The notes under the pieces are model-generated. The model made no database searches. It worked only from the letters and a program-made list of their open reading frames with translations, and was not told the origin of the DNA. A program made the translations under genes and the position numbers. From Endozoicomonas acroporae (GTDB lineage Bacteria; Pseudomonadota; Gammaproteobacteria; Pseudomonadales; Endozoicomonadaceae): a stretch of 64,000 nucleotides of DNA. The stretch lies in the NCBI RefSeq assembly GCF_002864045.1, contig NZ_PJPV01000018.1, positions 1 through 64,000 on the forward strand, read 5' to 3'. Positions 55,402 through 64,000 of the stretch are shown here, piece by piece (position 1 is the first letter of the stretch; each line of letters opens with the position of its first letter).

Positions 55402-56475
55402 TCAGCCCTCTCTTTCCTGCAAATCCTGCAAACTGTTGTTCAAACCACTTTTCTTAAGAGCACCGCCGAATAAGAAGTAGTTATAGGCCACCAGTGATAG
55501 CAACAACAAGGCACCACCCAGATTATGGGCTACGGCAATACTCAACGGCAGGCTCCAGATGATATTGCTCAGGCCAAGGCCCACCTGGACCGTCAACATA
55601 ACCATAACCAGCAGCATCAGTTTTCGAACCGTTGATCCTATAGAACCGCCAACCCTGAAAGACACCCTGAGCGCAATAAACATTTGCAACGTCAGCAATA
55701 TTACTACCAGTATTGCTCCCACTCTGTGGGCAAAATGTATGGCGGTTCTGGCCTCAGCATGCAGCTGCCCACCCAGATAATTCGGACCAATATCCTGCCC
55801 GACATCAAATCCTTCTGCAAAATTCATGGGTGGCAGCCACTGACCCTGACACATTGGCAAATCAGGGCAGGCAAGGGCTGCATAGTTGGAGCTGGTCCAA
55901 CCACCAAGACTGACCTGACCAACCACCAGCACCAGACTGAACACCGCCAGCCACTTCAGGAACAGGAACGGCTTATCCGGCACCTTTTCTCGATGCACGC
56001 CGGACAACCTCAACGTTAAGAGAAACAACAGACTGAAGGTGGCAAAACCGCCCAGCAAATGAGCAGTTACAACCTGGGGCCATAGTTTTAGTGTGACGGT
56101 CCACATACCAAAAGCGGCCTGCAGGGTAATCAATGCAAGGATCAGAATGGGTAGCTTGAACGGCTGACCCGGCTCACGCCGGTGTCTGAATGCCTGAATA
56201 ACAATCATCAACACCAGGAGCATCAGGGAACCAGCCACATAACGGTGGATCATCTCTGCCCAGCCCTTATCTACTTCAACCGGAGCCTCCGGAAAGAGCG
56301 ACTCGGCATGGGCAATCTCCTGCTGAGTATCCGGCACAGTCAGAAAACCATAACAGCCGGGCCAGTCAGGACAGCCCAGCCCGGCATGCACCAGCCTGGT
56401 ATAGGCACCCACACCAACCACAATGCTTGCCAGCAGTGTTGCGATCAGCGCCAGATAAAATCCTTTTTTCTTCAT
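55402..56475 (-). CDS. ctaA: haem A synthase
   Basis: Oxidises haem O to haem A, the cofactor of aa3 oxidase. About 357 residues with eight membrane segments of the COX15/CtaA type. It has the conserved [21 protein letters not shown] with the Cys pair, [13 protein letters not shown], and HFAHRVGA with haem His residues. A second Cys pair is in [12 protein letters not shown]. The start at 56475 has GGAG 6 bases upstream; 56508 is less likely. Confidence 0.94.
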   Translation of the reverse strand: MKKKGFYLALIATLLASIVVGVGAYTRLVHAGLGCPDWPGCYGFLTVPDTQQEIAHAESLFPEAPVEVDKGWAEMIHRYVAGSLMLLVLMIVIQAFRHRREPGQPFKLPILILALITLQAAFGMWTVTLKLWPQVVTAHLLGGFATFSLLFLLTLRLSGVHREKVPDKPFLFLKWLAVFSLVLVVGQVSLGGWTSSNYAALACPDLPMCQGQWLPPMNFAEGFDVGQDIGPNYLGGQLHAEARTAIHFAHRVGAILVVILLTLQMFIALRVSFRVGGSIGSTVRKLMLLVMVMLTVQVGLGLSNIIWSLPLSIAVAHNLGGALLLLSLVAYNYFLFGGALKKSGLNNSLQDLQEREG

Positions 56476-56575
56476 TGCCACTCCAGTGAGTTGACTACCC
56501 ATTACCAACCCTTTTTTTAACCAAAAAATACCACATTAATCAAAAACCAATGACGCAATAATCATTTAGTACCCA

Positions 56576-57160
56576 TTAACCGATATTGGACGCTTTCAGC
56601 AGCTTTTGCAGATCTTTCAGCACATCACCCCCGGGCTGATCAACCCGGTATCCCATGATCAGATTACCCAGCGGATCAATGATAAAAATACGGTTCTCTG
56701 GCCAGTGCTTAAGGCCGAGCGCGGTTTGCACATGGTTTTTGTCCGCGTTCAGCCAGTAAATGCCCGGATGTTCCGTTTCAAGTTCTGAGGAGGGCACCGG
56801 TTTTTCCGGAGCAATGTAAAACCGGGTCACCCGTTCAGACTCTTTTCCCAGGGCAATATGCACCTGACGAGTTTTATACAGGCTGGCGACACAATCAGAC
56901 TCTTCACAACGGGCACTGCCAAACACCACCACTCGCCAGAGGCCCTCTGTTTCTGCGGCATCTACACTCTTTTCACCATCCTGAAGATGCAGCGCGGCAA
57001 ACTGGGCCGGTGGTAGTAAAAGCTCGCCTTTATTGGTTCTTCCTTCTGGTATCCACGCCCCGGTAAAGTACATAATCCAGGCCATCCCCATAGCCATGGA
57101 TGGGATCAAAATGACAAGGGCAAGCTGCAGCCGATTCTTATTCGTGGTTGTCTTGGTCAT
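56576..57160 (-). CDS. membrane-anchored thioredoxin-like protein of the cox cluster
   Basis: About 194 residues with one N-terminal membrane segment (LALVILIPSMAMGMAWIMYF) and a periplasmic domain with a thioredoxin/SCO-like pattern. VVFGSARCEESDCVASLYK carries a Cys pair spaced by four residues where SCO proteins have CxxxC, and IFIIDPLGNLIMGY matches the fold's later strand. It lies between SURF1 and ctaA, and such proteins of unknown role are common in gammaproteobacterial cox clusters. ATG 57160 has GAGGTG upstream; ATG 57178 overlaps the SURF1 stop and is possible. Confidence 0.8.
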   Translation of the reverse strand: MTKTTTNKNRLQLALVILIPSMAMGMAWIMYFTGAWIPEGRTNKGELLLPPAQFAALHLQDGEKSVDAAETEGLWRVVVFGSARCEESDCVASLYKTRQVHIALGKESERVTRFYIAPEKPVPSSELETEHPGIYWLNADKNHVQTALGLKHWPENRIFIIDPLGNLIMGYRVDQPGGDVLKDLQKLLKASNIG

Positions 57161-57174
57161 GATCACCTCACACG

Positions 57175-57879
57175 TCATGCTTGTTTTTGTTTACCTGAGC
57201 GAATCATCTGGAACCCATACAGCAAGAGCAGGACCAGTGCCATGGCAAACCATTGAAAGGCGTAGCCCAAGTGCTTCTCTGATTTCAGATTAATCACCAT
57301 TGGGCGCATCTGTTCAGCACCCGGCTGACCGGCTCTGAGCACCATGTAAAAATCCGGCGTCGTGCTCTCTATGGCTTCGGATATTTTCAGTGAGTCAAAC
57401 GCCTGGATGCGTTTCGGCCAGCCTTCTTCCCAGATGTCTTCCGCCAGCATAAAGGGTTTGCCCAGGGGCTTATACGCAAAGCCGGTCAGTATCAGATGCT
57501 CCGGATCTGTCATCACCTCCGGCAGTCGTTCCCGATCACCAGCGACAATCCAACCCCGGTCAATCAACAACCATGCTCCGTCATCGGTCAGAAACGGCAT
57601 GAACAGCTCATACCCGGCCTCGCCCTGGAAAACCTGATTATCCAAAAGAAAGTAGCGATCCGGGTCAAACCGGCCGCTCACCGTAAAAGGGAGATACAAA
57701 GGATCTTCGTGACGTTGAGCCTGGGAAAGTGACAACGGCTCAAGAGCATGGCGAGACTCATAAGCCTGCTCCAGCATCAACTTTTGCTCGTAACGTGATA
57801 GCTGCCAGAAGCCCAGACTCACCAGTACCGGCAGGGTGGCAATCACTAACAGGGTCAACTTCAATCTGAATCCAAACAT
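57175..57879 (-). CDS. SURF1 family cytochrome oxidase assembly protein
   Basis: Inner-membrane protein that helps insert haem A into subunit I. 234 residues with two membrane segments at the ends (LTLLVIATLPVLVSLGFWQL and YAFQWFAMALVLLLLYGF). The conserved GFWQLSRYEQK, LLDNQVFQGEAGYELFMPF and WLLIDRGWIV are all present. It starts the SURF1-ctaA-ctaB-SCO1 assembly unit. Confidence 0.93.
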   Translation of the reverse strand: MFGFRLKLTLLVIATLPVLVSLGFWQLSRYEQKLMLEQAYESRHALEPLSLSQAQRHEDPLYLPFTVSGRFDPDRYFLLDNQVFQGEAGYELFMPFLTDDGAWLLIDRGWIVAGDRERLPEVMTDPEHLILTGFAYKPLGKPFMLAEDIWEEGWPKRIQAFDSLKISEAIESTTPDFYMVLRAGQPGAEQMRPMVINLKSEKHLGYAFQWFAMALVLLLLYGFQMIRSGKQKQA

Positions 57880-57954
57880 CAAGTGAACTGTCTTTCTATG
57901 CTATTGTGTCCCAGAAAGTGCGGAAAATACTGAGTTCATCTCAGGAGTTTGCCT

Positions 57955-57991
57955 TGTGGATAACTTTCTTGAGTCAGGAATATGTGGATAA
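57955..57991. promoter_or_regulatory. two DnaA-box sequences in the SURF1/DUF2909 gap
   Basis: TTATCCACA (reverse complement) occurs at 57955-57963 and 57983-57991. The second overlaps the DUF2909 start codon and could arise simply from coding MWIK. Another perfect copy is at 62019-62027 inside ctaC. Confidence 0.3.
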
Positions 57992-58197
57992 AATTCGTCG
58001 TTATTGTTCTTTTTATTGCCGTGGTTATCAGTCTGGGTACCGGCTTTTATTTTTTGCTGACTGAGAAGAAGAGTTCGCCCAAACTGCTGAACTCCCTGAA
58101 AGTTCGTATCGGTCTCACTGTTTTGATTATGGTGATTATTGTCGCCGCCTGGCTTCATGGAGATATCCACAGCCAGGCACCCTGGTTGTATCGATAA
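57982..58197 (+). CDS. DUF2909 twin-transmembrane protein
   Basis: A 71-residue membrane protein with two hydrophobic helices (FVVIVLFIAVVISLGTGFYFLL and LTVLIMVIIVAAWLHG) joined by a basic loop. It has the typical MWIKFVVIVL start. It is on the opposite strand between ctaE and SURF1, the usual position for this family near cytochrome oxidase genes. Its role is not known. Confidence 0.88.
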   Translation: MWIKFVVIVLFIAVVISLGTGFYFLLTEKKSSPKLLNSLKVRIGLTVLIMVIIVAAWLHGDIHSQAPWLYR

Positions 58198-58200
58198 CCG

Positions 58201-59091
58201 TTAAATCAGATAAACGAAAATAAACAGTCCAACCCATACAACATCCACAAAGTGCCAGTACCAGCTGGCGGCTTCAAAGGCAAAATGGTTATCCGCCTCA
58301 AAATGCCCCTGATAAACCCGCACCAGCATCACCGCCAGCATAATGGCTCCCAGGGTTACATGAGCACCGTGAAAACCGGTCAACAGGAAGAAGGTTGAGC
58401 CATAAATACCAGCACTGAGGGTCAACCCCAGTTCGTTATAAGCCTCAATGTACTCTTCAACCTGGAAAAACAGGAATGCGGTGCCGAGTATCAGCGTCAG
58501 AATCAACCACAGTTTTATCTTGTAGCGGTCATTAGCGCGCAGTGCATGGTGGGCCAGTGTCAGTGTGATACTGGAAGCAACCAGCAGAAGCGTATTCAAC
58601 AGCGGCAGGTGAAAGGGATCCACAACATCGGCAGCGCCCACAAAAAGATCATTGTCCGGATTCACCATCAGTGGCCAGCTCGCAGTAAAATCTGGCCAGA
58701 GCATTTCGTGGGTCATCGCCCCTTCACCCTCACCGGCAAGCCAGGGGACGGCCAGAACCCGAACATAGAACAGGGTGCCAAACAGTGCGGCAAAGAACAT
58801 CACTTCGGAAAAAATAAACCAGAACATTCCCCAACGGAATGTCCGGTCCATCTGCGGGCTGTAAAGCCCGGCCCGGGACTCCTGGATGACATTGCCGAAC
58901 CAGCCAAACAGCATCCAGGCCATAATCAGGCCACCGGCGTAAAACACATAGTGTGCACTAGAGTCCTTAACACCGGCGCTCATGTCATTCATCATCATGC
59001 CGGCCCCGAGAAGGGTCAGAAAAAGTCCAATAGACGCAATGATTGGCCATTTACTTTGGGCCGGAACGTAGTAGGTACCTTCGGTAGCCAT
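58201..59091 (-). CDS. ctaE: cytochrome c oxidase subunit III
   Basis: Integral membrane subunit, about 296 residues with seven membrane helices. Family segments are FGWFGNVIQESRAG, WGMFWFIFSEVMFFAALFG, and the ending EAASWYWHFVDVVWVGLFIFVYL. The start at 59091 removes a 19-residue basic leader without family match. It lies 87 bases after ctaG. Confidence 0.96.
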   Translation of the reverse strand: MATEGTYYVPAQSKWPIIASIGLFLTLLGAGMMMNDMSAGVKDSSAHYVFYAGGLIMAWMLFGWFGNVIQESRAGLYSPQMDRTFRWGMFWFIFSEVMFFAALFGTLFYVRVLAVPWLAGEGEGAMTHEMLWPDFTASWPLMVNPDNDLFVGAADVVDPFHLPLLNTLLLVASSITLTLAHHALRANDRYKIKLWLILTLILGTAFLFFQVEEYIEAYNELGLTLSAGIYGSTFFLLTGFHGAHVTLGAIMLAVMLVRVYQGHFEADNHFAFEAASWYWHFVDVVWVGLFIFVYLI

Positions 59092-59177
59092 AATACTTTC
59101 TTTCACCTCTCCTGATCTGACAGGGAGTACGCCTTTTCTCCCGAACAATCTTCTTTAGAAAATAAAGCTCAAAACAT

Positions 59178-59741
59178 TCAGTTTAAATGGGTTACATCAA
59201 ACAGCGTATAAGACAAGGTTAGCTTTTTTATATGCTTCGGCAGATCCTGATCAACGATAATCCGCAGTGGCATCACCTTTTCTTCCCATGGCTGCAACGT
59301 CTGTGTGGTAAAACAAAAACACTCGACCTTATGCAGAAAGTTGGTGGCTTCAAACGGCGTCACACTGGGAATGGCCTGGCCCACTATTGTTTTACCCGTG
59401 GGGTTTTTCGCAACAAAGTTGAGCAGGCCCGGTTCGCCGGGATGCACAGTGACCTGGGGGGTACTGGGGTAAAAGTCCCAGCTCATACCCGCATTCTTCG
59501 TGGCTACAAATTGCACCTTGATATCGCGGCTGGTATCCACTTTGGCTTCTGCCGCCTTGTACATGTATGGGTCAGGATCCGTCTTGCCGTTCAGGCCAGT
59601 CACCTGACAGAACACGTTGTACAGTGGCACCATGGCAAAACCAAAACCGAACATGCCACAAGCTACGAGTATGGAGCGAATGACAGTACGACGAGTTGAA
59701 TGCTCGATGGCTTCAGGCTGCTCTCTATCCTGTTCACTCAT
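59178..59741 (-). CDS. ctaG: cytochrome c oxidase assembly protein CtaG/Cox11
   Basis: Copper chaperone for the CuB site of subunit I, 187 residues. One N-terminal membrane segment (SILVACGMFGFGFAMVPLYNVFCQVTG) is followed by a periplasmic immunoglobulin-like domain. The copper motif CFCFTTQTL is intact. AGGAG precedes the ATG. It lies between ctaD and ctaE. Confidence 0.96.
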   Translation of the reverse strand: MSEQDREQPEAIEHSTRRTVIRSILVACGMFGFGFAMVPLYNVFCQVTGLNGKTDPDPYMYKAAEAKVDTSRDIKVQFVATKNAGMSWDFYPSTPQVTVHPGEPGLLNFVAKNPTGKTIVGQAIPSVTPFEATNFLHKVECFCFTTQTLQPWEEKVMPLRIIVDQDLPKHIKKLTLSYTLFDVTHLN

Positions 59742-59756
59742 ACAGACTCCTGTCGT

Positions 59757-61349
59757 TTACTTTACATCCGGTGGTGTGGTGAAGGTGTGATAGGGCGCTG
59801 GTGATGGCACACTCCACTCTAATCCTTCAGAACCTTCCCAGGGCTTGGCCTCAGCTTTTGCTCCCCCCCTGATGCATTTAATCACGATAAACAGGAACAG
59901 GAGCTGCGTGGTTCCAAACATAAAACCACCAATACTGGCCATTTCATTGAAGTTGGCAAACTGCAGTGCGTAGTCCGGAATCCTGCGTGGCATGCCCGCC
60001 AGCCCGACAAAGTGCATCGGGAAGAACGTCAGGTTCATCCCGATAAAGGACATCCAGAAATGCACTTTGGCCAGCGTCTCGTCATACATATAGCCAGTCC
60101 ATTTTGGCAGCCAGTAATAGCAGGCAGCATAGATGGCAAAAATTGCCCCCGGCACCAGTACATAGTGGAAATGAGCCACCACGAAATAGGTGTCGTGGTA
60201 TTGGAAATCAGCAGGGGCAATTGACAGCATCAGCCCCGAGAAACCACCAATGGTAAAGAGCACCACAAACGCGGTGGAGAAGAGCATCGGGGTTTCAAAG
60301 GTCATGGAACCACGGAACATGGTGGTCACCCAGTTGAATATCTTTACCCCGGTGGGTACCGCAATCAGCATGGTGGCGTACATAAAAAACAGCTCGCCAA
60401 TCAGCGGGATGCCCACTGTGAACATGTGATGCGCCCAGACAATAAACGACAGAAAGGCGATACTGGCGGTGGCGTACACCATGGAGGTATAGCCAAACAG
60501 GGGTTTGCGTGCAAATGCCGGAATAATGGCGGAGACGATCCCGAAGGAGGGGAGGATCATGATGTACACTTCCGGATGCCCAAAGAACCAGAAAATATGC
60601 TGGAACAGTACCGGATCACCACCACCACCGGCATTGAAAAAACTGGTACCAAAATGAATATCCATCAACATCATGGTCACTGCACCCGCCAGCACCGGCA
60701 TTACCGCGATCAGCAGATAAGCCGTGATCAGCCAGGTCCAGACAAACATGGGCATTTTCATCATGGTCATCCCGGGGGCTCTGAGGTTCAGAATGGTCGC
60801 GATAATATTAATCGCCCCCATGATGGAAGAGATCCCGAGCATGTGGATCGCAAAGATGAAAAATGTTGTTGAAGGCGGTGCATAGTCTGTAGATAGTGGC
60901 GCATAAAAGGTCCAGCCGAAGTTGGGGCCACCACCTTCCATAAACAAGGTGCTCACCAGCATCACGGCAGCAAAGGGCAGAATCCAGAAGCTCCAGTTGT
61001 TCATCCGGGGCATGGCCATATCCGGAGCCCCGATCATCATGGGAATCATCCAGTTAGCCAACCCGACAAAAGCCGGCATAACGGCACCGAATACCATGAT
61101 CAAACCGTGCATCGTGGTCATCTGGTTGAAAAAAGCCGGCTCGACAATCTGCAGTCCGGGCTGGAACAGCTCAGCCCGAATGATCATGGCCATGGCCCCA
61201 CCGGTCAGAAACATAATGAAGCTGAACCACAGGTACATGGAGCCAATGTCTTTGTGGTTGGTGGTCAGAACCCAACGCATCAACCCTTTGGCAGGCCCGT
61301 GATGATGCTCCTGATCCAGGGAAGAAGCAGTATCTGTTACCGAAGTCAT
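59757..61349 (-). CDS. ctaD: cytochrome c oxidase subunit I
   Basis: Catalytic subunit with haem a, haem a3 and CuB; reduces oxygen and pumps protons. 530 residues with twelve membrane helices. Key segments are TTMHGLIMVFGAVMP (haem a His), WFFGHPEVYIMILP (CuB His and the cross-linked Tyr), FIVWAHHMFTVG (CuB His pair) and YFVVAHFHYVL. The D- and K-channel residues look conserved, so it is an A-type haem-copper oxidase. AAGGAG precedes the ATG. Confidence 0.98.
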   Translation of the reverse strand: MTSVTDTASSLDQEHHHGPAKGLMRWVLTTNHKDIGSMYLWFSFIMFLTGGAMAMIIRAELFQPGLQIVEPAFFNQMTTMHGLIMVFGAVMPAFVGLANWMIPMMIGAPDMAMPRMNNWSFWILPFAAVMLVSTLFMEGGGPNFGWTFYAPLSTDYAPPSTTFFIFAIHMLGISSIMGAINIIATILNLRAPGMTMMKMPMFVWTWLITAYLLIAVMPVLAGAVTMMLMDIHFGTSFFNAGGGGDPVLFQHIFWFFGHPEVYIMILPSFGIVSAIIPAFARKPLFGYTSMVYATASIAFLSFIVWAHHMFTVGIPLIGELFFMYATMLIAVPTGVKIFNWVTTMFRGSMTFETPMLFSTAFVVLFTIGGFSGLMLSIAPADFQYHDTYFVVAHFHYVLVPGAIFAIYAACYYWLPKWTGYMYDETLAKVHFWMSFIGMNLTFFPMHFVGLAGMPRRIPDYALQFANFNEMASIGGFMFGTTQLLFLFIVIKCIRGGAKAEAKPWEGSEGLEWSVPSPAPYHTFTTPPDVK

Positions 61350-61360
61350 ATCTACTCTCC

Positions 61361-62548
61361 TTACAGGCTCGCCTGCTGGTTATCTGGCATGGTCTGCTTG
61401 GCCGGATCTTCTACGTATTCGCCAGTTTTCTTGTACTCCACAATCTCTTTAGGGGTCACCATTTCACCGGTGTCATTGCCCCAGGCATTCCGCTCATAGG
61501 TGATCACGGCAGCAAGGTCCACCTCACTCAACTGGCCGGCAAAGGCCTGCATTGCCGACCCCTTCTTACCGTTCATAACAATATCGACATGTGCTCCGAT
61601 CTGATCCGCTTCAGTGGCCATCGGGCTGCCTTTCAGTGCCGGGAAGATCGGCGGCATGCCGGCACCGTTGGGCTGGTGACATACAGCGCAAGCCTTTGTG
61701 TAGGCCTGCTCACCTCTGTCCATCAATTCCGCCATGGTCCATGTTTTATCGGTCAGCTCACGCTCTTTGCCCGCTGCGGTTTTTTTCGCCTGCAGCCAGG
61801 CGTCATAGTCTTCCTGTGACTTGGCCTCAACCACAATGGGCATATAGCCATGATCCTTACCACACAGTTCGGCACACTGCCCGCGGTAAGTACCGGGCAC
61901 TTCAATATTGGTCCAGGCTTCGTTGATAAATCCGGGAATGGCGTCACGCTTGACTGCCAGGGCAGGCACCCACCAGGAGTGAATCACGTCAGCAGCGGTT
62001 ACCAGAAAGCGAACTTTTTTATCCACAGGAATCACCAGCGGCTCATCCACTTCCAGAAGATAGTTGGGGTTCTTGTCCCGAACATTCCGGATCTGTTCCC
62101 GGGGTGTACTGAGGTTACTGAAAAAAGAGACACCTTCTCCGACATATTCATACTGCCACTTCCACTGATAGCCGGTAATTTTGATATCAATGTCGGCCTC
62201 GTCAGTATTGTAGATTTCCACCAGCGTTTTGGTCGCCGGAATGGCCATCAGCACCAGGATCAGAAAAGGAATGGATGTCCATACAATCTCAACCAGTGTG
62301 CTTTCATGAAACTGGTGAGCTACTGCGCCCTTGGATTTACGGTGCTTGAAAATGGAATAAAACATGACACCAAAGACAATCAGGCCAATCACGACACAGA
62401 TCATCAATATGGTCATATGGAGTCCGTAGATATTCCGGCTGACCGCCGTCACACCTTCGGTCATATTGACTTCCCATGCAGCACGGCTACTACCCGTTAC
62501 AGCCAGTCCCGCAAGAAGAAGAAAGAGAGATTTCGCCTGCTGCATCAT
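61361..62548 (-). CDS. ctaC: cytochrome c oxidase subunit II with fused cytochrome c domain
   Basis: Receives electrons through the CuA centre. A signal peptide (AKSLFLLLAGLAVTGSSRA) and two membrane helices precede the cupredoxin domain. That domain has DVIHSWWVPA and the CuA motif GQCAELCGKDHGYM. The C-terminal ~100 residues add a cytochrome c domain with CAVCHQPNG, as in caa3-type subunits. The double ATG at 62548/62545 with AAGGGA upstream gives the normal signal peptide; the frame runs open to 62686. First gene of the oxidase cluster. Confidence 0.95.
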   Translation of the reverse strand: MMQQAKSLFLLLAGLAVTGSSRAAWEVNMTEGVTAVSRNIYGLHMTILMICVVIGLIVFGVMFYSIFKHRKSKGAVAHQFHESTLVEIVWTSIPFLILVLMAIPATKTLVEIYNTDEADIDIKITGYQWKWQYEYVGEGVSFFSNLSTPREQIRNVRDKNPNYLLEVDEPLVIPVDKKVRFLVTAADVIHSWWVPALAVKRDAIPGFINEAWTNIEVPGTYRGQCAELCGKDHGYMPIVVEAKSQEDYDAWLQAKKTAAGKERELTDKTWTMAELMDRGEQAYTKACAVCHQPNGAGMPPIFPALKGSPMATEADQIGAHVDIVMNGKKGSAMQAFAGQLSEVDLAAVITYERNAWGNDTGEMVTPKEIVEYKKTGEYVEDPAKQTMPDNQQASL

Positions 62549-63324
62549 TATTCCCTTACATCCCCTGACTATCCGCTGATCGCAGCGGAAACTTCTTATT
62601 ATTATTGTGCAGATTTGTTGCGCTGCTTTACTTCTCAGAGGTGCGACTGCCAACGGAGCAGTTTTTCGTCCGGTTGCCTGTGTCACGATACTGACCTTTC
62701 CAATGGTCTTGTGTTGTTACCAACGTTCATCGTCTCCACCCCATGATAAAGCCCGTTTGTGTCATTTACGCAGGTAAACCACAGATGGATTTATTGAGAG
62801 GAAGCGAGATTGCTTATATTTATCTGATCTGAAAAACCCCACTACATCTATTCAAGAGCAGATATGCAATCAGTATTGAGACCAAAACAAACGGCTTAAC
62901 ATACACATAACTGCAAATCCAACACCTCACGCCATAAAAATACTATGGCAAATCATTCAAAGCAGAACACTCTAAGTCTGACAATAATCGTTATAGAGTA
63001 TAGTTCTAAAAAACCATTAAACAACATGCTGAAAGAAAATGAAATCGCCAATTTTAAAATACTGTAAATGTCGTTTAATAGATTCCTGACATTTCCCATA
63101 TCACGCCTGTAAAGGGCTGTAATTAAACAATATTTTATTCAGGTTCTATGGTGCAAAAATTTATGCCCAAGACATTCTGTTGTAACTAAAGACAATCCCC
63201 TCTGCAAAAATCAGAGAAGCAGTAAGTCTAACCAGGCTCTATCACCCTTTATAAACAGGGTTCGCCATTGCCTCTTTGGGATCTTATGAAATCAAACGTT
63301 AAGCCACCTGCAAAAATGGCTGTG
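62549..63324. other. 776-base gap upstream of ctaC
   Basis: AT-rich, especially 62860-63160. It must hold the ctaC promoter on the minus strand. No gene, clear operator, RNA gene or repeat was recognised, apart from short T/A-rich runs. Confidence 0.5.
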
Positions 63325-64000
63325 TTACGACAATTTCTGCTTCTGTCTCATAAACATTTTGAAGCGCTCATACATTTCCCAGTTTTCAATAACACTGTAC
63401 TTACAGTTGTCGCAGACCGTTACACAACCGGCTTTTAATATGCCATAGTGGCACGTTTTAACGGGTTTACTAAGCTCCCTTTTCAGCCAATACCTTATAA
63501 TCTTTATTTCATCCAGGCTCCAGCCATCACGCAGGGGCATGCACTCCTTGTTAAAAAATTCGTGAAATTCTTCATCGTCTTTGCTCCAGAGAATACTCAG
63601 GGGAATATTATTTTTAACAATAAAGTCGTTAACGTCTTCACACTCTTCGTCATTCACGAATGCAAAGAAATAATTAATACGCTCATGTTTAGCCAGGATC
63701 ATGGCACTGTGGAACCTGGCCAATGCCTGATACTCTTCGGGAGCGAACAACTCTTTACCAGACCAGTCTTTGTTCAGAAACTCAGTCAGTTCTGCAGGCA
63801 GCCTTGCTAATATTGAATCAGCCAGTGACTTTGTTTCATCCTCAGTAGGGCCATCTTCTCTCTTTCCGTCTATCCATCGTTTTCTCAAAAATTCAGTTAT
63901 GTTAAATTCAAGACTGTTTTTAAGTTTTTCCGGGTTGATCTCCAAATCGAGACCGGGAACACGTCCGAGGTGAGAATTACAGGGATAAACGAGCAATAAA
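63325..64000 (-). CDS. hypothetical protein, 5' end beyond the window
   Basis: At least 224 codons. The frame stays open to the window edge, so the start is probably outside. A soluble, charged, mostly helical protein. Near the C-terminus four Cys (CHYGILKAGCVTVCDNC) could bind zinc. No family is recognised. Its AT-rich sequence and isolation from the cox cluster fit the other lineage-specific genes of the window. Confidence 0.55.
   Translation of the reverse strand, partial: LLLVYPCNSHLGRVPGLDLEINPEKLKNSLEFNITEFLRKRWIDGKREDGPTEDETKSLADSILARLPAELTEFLNKDWSGKELFAPEEYQALARFHSAMILAKHERINYFFAFVNDEECEDVNDFIVKNNIPLSILWSKDDEEFHEFFNKECMPLRDGWSLDEIKIIRYWLKRELSKPVKTCHYGILKAGCVTVCDNCKYSVIENWEMYERFKMFMRQKQKLS

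Noticed and set aside
61850-62746. 298-codon plus-strand frame across ctaC
   Set aside because: Antisense to a well-supported cytochrome oxidase subunit II; Cys/His-rich composition is typical of antisense reading, with no ribosome site.
1-64000. CRISPR array, tRNA/rRNA genes or intact insertion sequences
   Set aside because: No evenly spaced direct repeats with unique spacers, no cloverleaf sequences or rRNA blocks, and no transposase gene were recognised on either strand.

Overview
The window reads as a chromosomal segment of a gammaproteobacterium of the Oceanospirillales type. The closest match I can suggest from memory is an Endozoicomonas-like, host-associated marine bacterium. This rests on gene content and order: trxA-rho-ubiD, polA next to a DUF2782 lipoprotein gene and thrB, zur-znuCB, and a complete aa3-oxidase cluster. 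These housekeeping genes are interrupted by ankyrin, WD40-like and effector-like genes and a CesT-type secretion chaperone. No rRNA, tRNA, CRISPR array or intact insertion sequence was seen.

Layout. 0.1-4.4 kb: an NMN/NaMN adenylyltransferase-like gene translationally coupled to a Nudix ADP-ribose pyrophosphatase, a lipoprotein, a peptide deformylase, purU and a small Zn-ribbon membrane protein. 4.4-5.4 kb: znuA with a Zur box. 5.4-7.8 kb: a decayed fragment, then a type III chaperone gene followed by a large candidate effector with a Cys/His peptidase-like signature. 8.4-11 kb: a 58-residue PA3496-like gene and uvrD, divergent around two palindromes. 11.2-18.1 kb: a WD40-like protein with a Ser/Thr/Asp repeat linker, a RING-like/ankyrin protein, an orphan TRAP binding protein, murI and another ankyrin-like protein. 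18.3-25.1 kb: cdd, a small basic protein, a UbiF-type hydroxylase, a di-haem lipoprotein and parC. 25.2-32.4 kb: a RutR-like regulator, a flavin reductase, ubiD, rho, trxA and ppx. 32.6-39.4 kb: an unknown protein, a Na/Pi cotransporter, an H-NS-like protein, a helical protein, trhP (yegQ), rpmG and rpmB. 39.4-45 kb: a 165-bp MITE-like palindromic element, then the very large gdhB. 45-48.5 kb: a 0.7-kb gap downstream of polA with three tandem terminators and two related G/U-rich transcript-like units, then polA. 48.5-52.2 kb: a DUF2782 lipoprotein, thrB and zur-znuC-znuB. 52.3-53.7 kb: an AT-rich unknown gene. 53.8-62.5 kb: the cytochrome c oxidase structural and assembly genes (SCO1, ctaB, ctaA, a small membrane protein, SURF1, ctaE, ctaG, ctaD, ctaC) with a DUF2909 gene on the other strand. 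63.3-64 kb: an unknown gene running off the window.

How parts work together. Zinc uptake is split over 45 kb (znuA versus zur-znuCB), but both promoters carry the same 13-base palindrome, so one Zur regulon is likely. The nadD-like/nudF pair couples NAD synthesis and ADP-ribose turnover. The cox cluster holds the structural subunits plus haem A synthesis, copper delivery and assembly. Several effector-like proteins (RING/ankyrin, ankyrin, WD40, Cys-His peptidase-like with chaperone) point to secretion into a eukaryotic host, although no secretion apparatus gene lies in the window.

The signals most worth following are the tandem sRNA-like units after polA, the chaperone-effector pair, the RING-like/ankyrin protein, the MITE-like element and the cluster of DnaA-box sequences at 3.6-4.4 kb.
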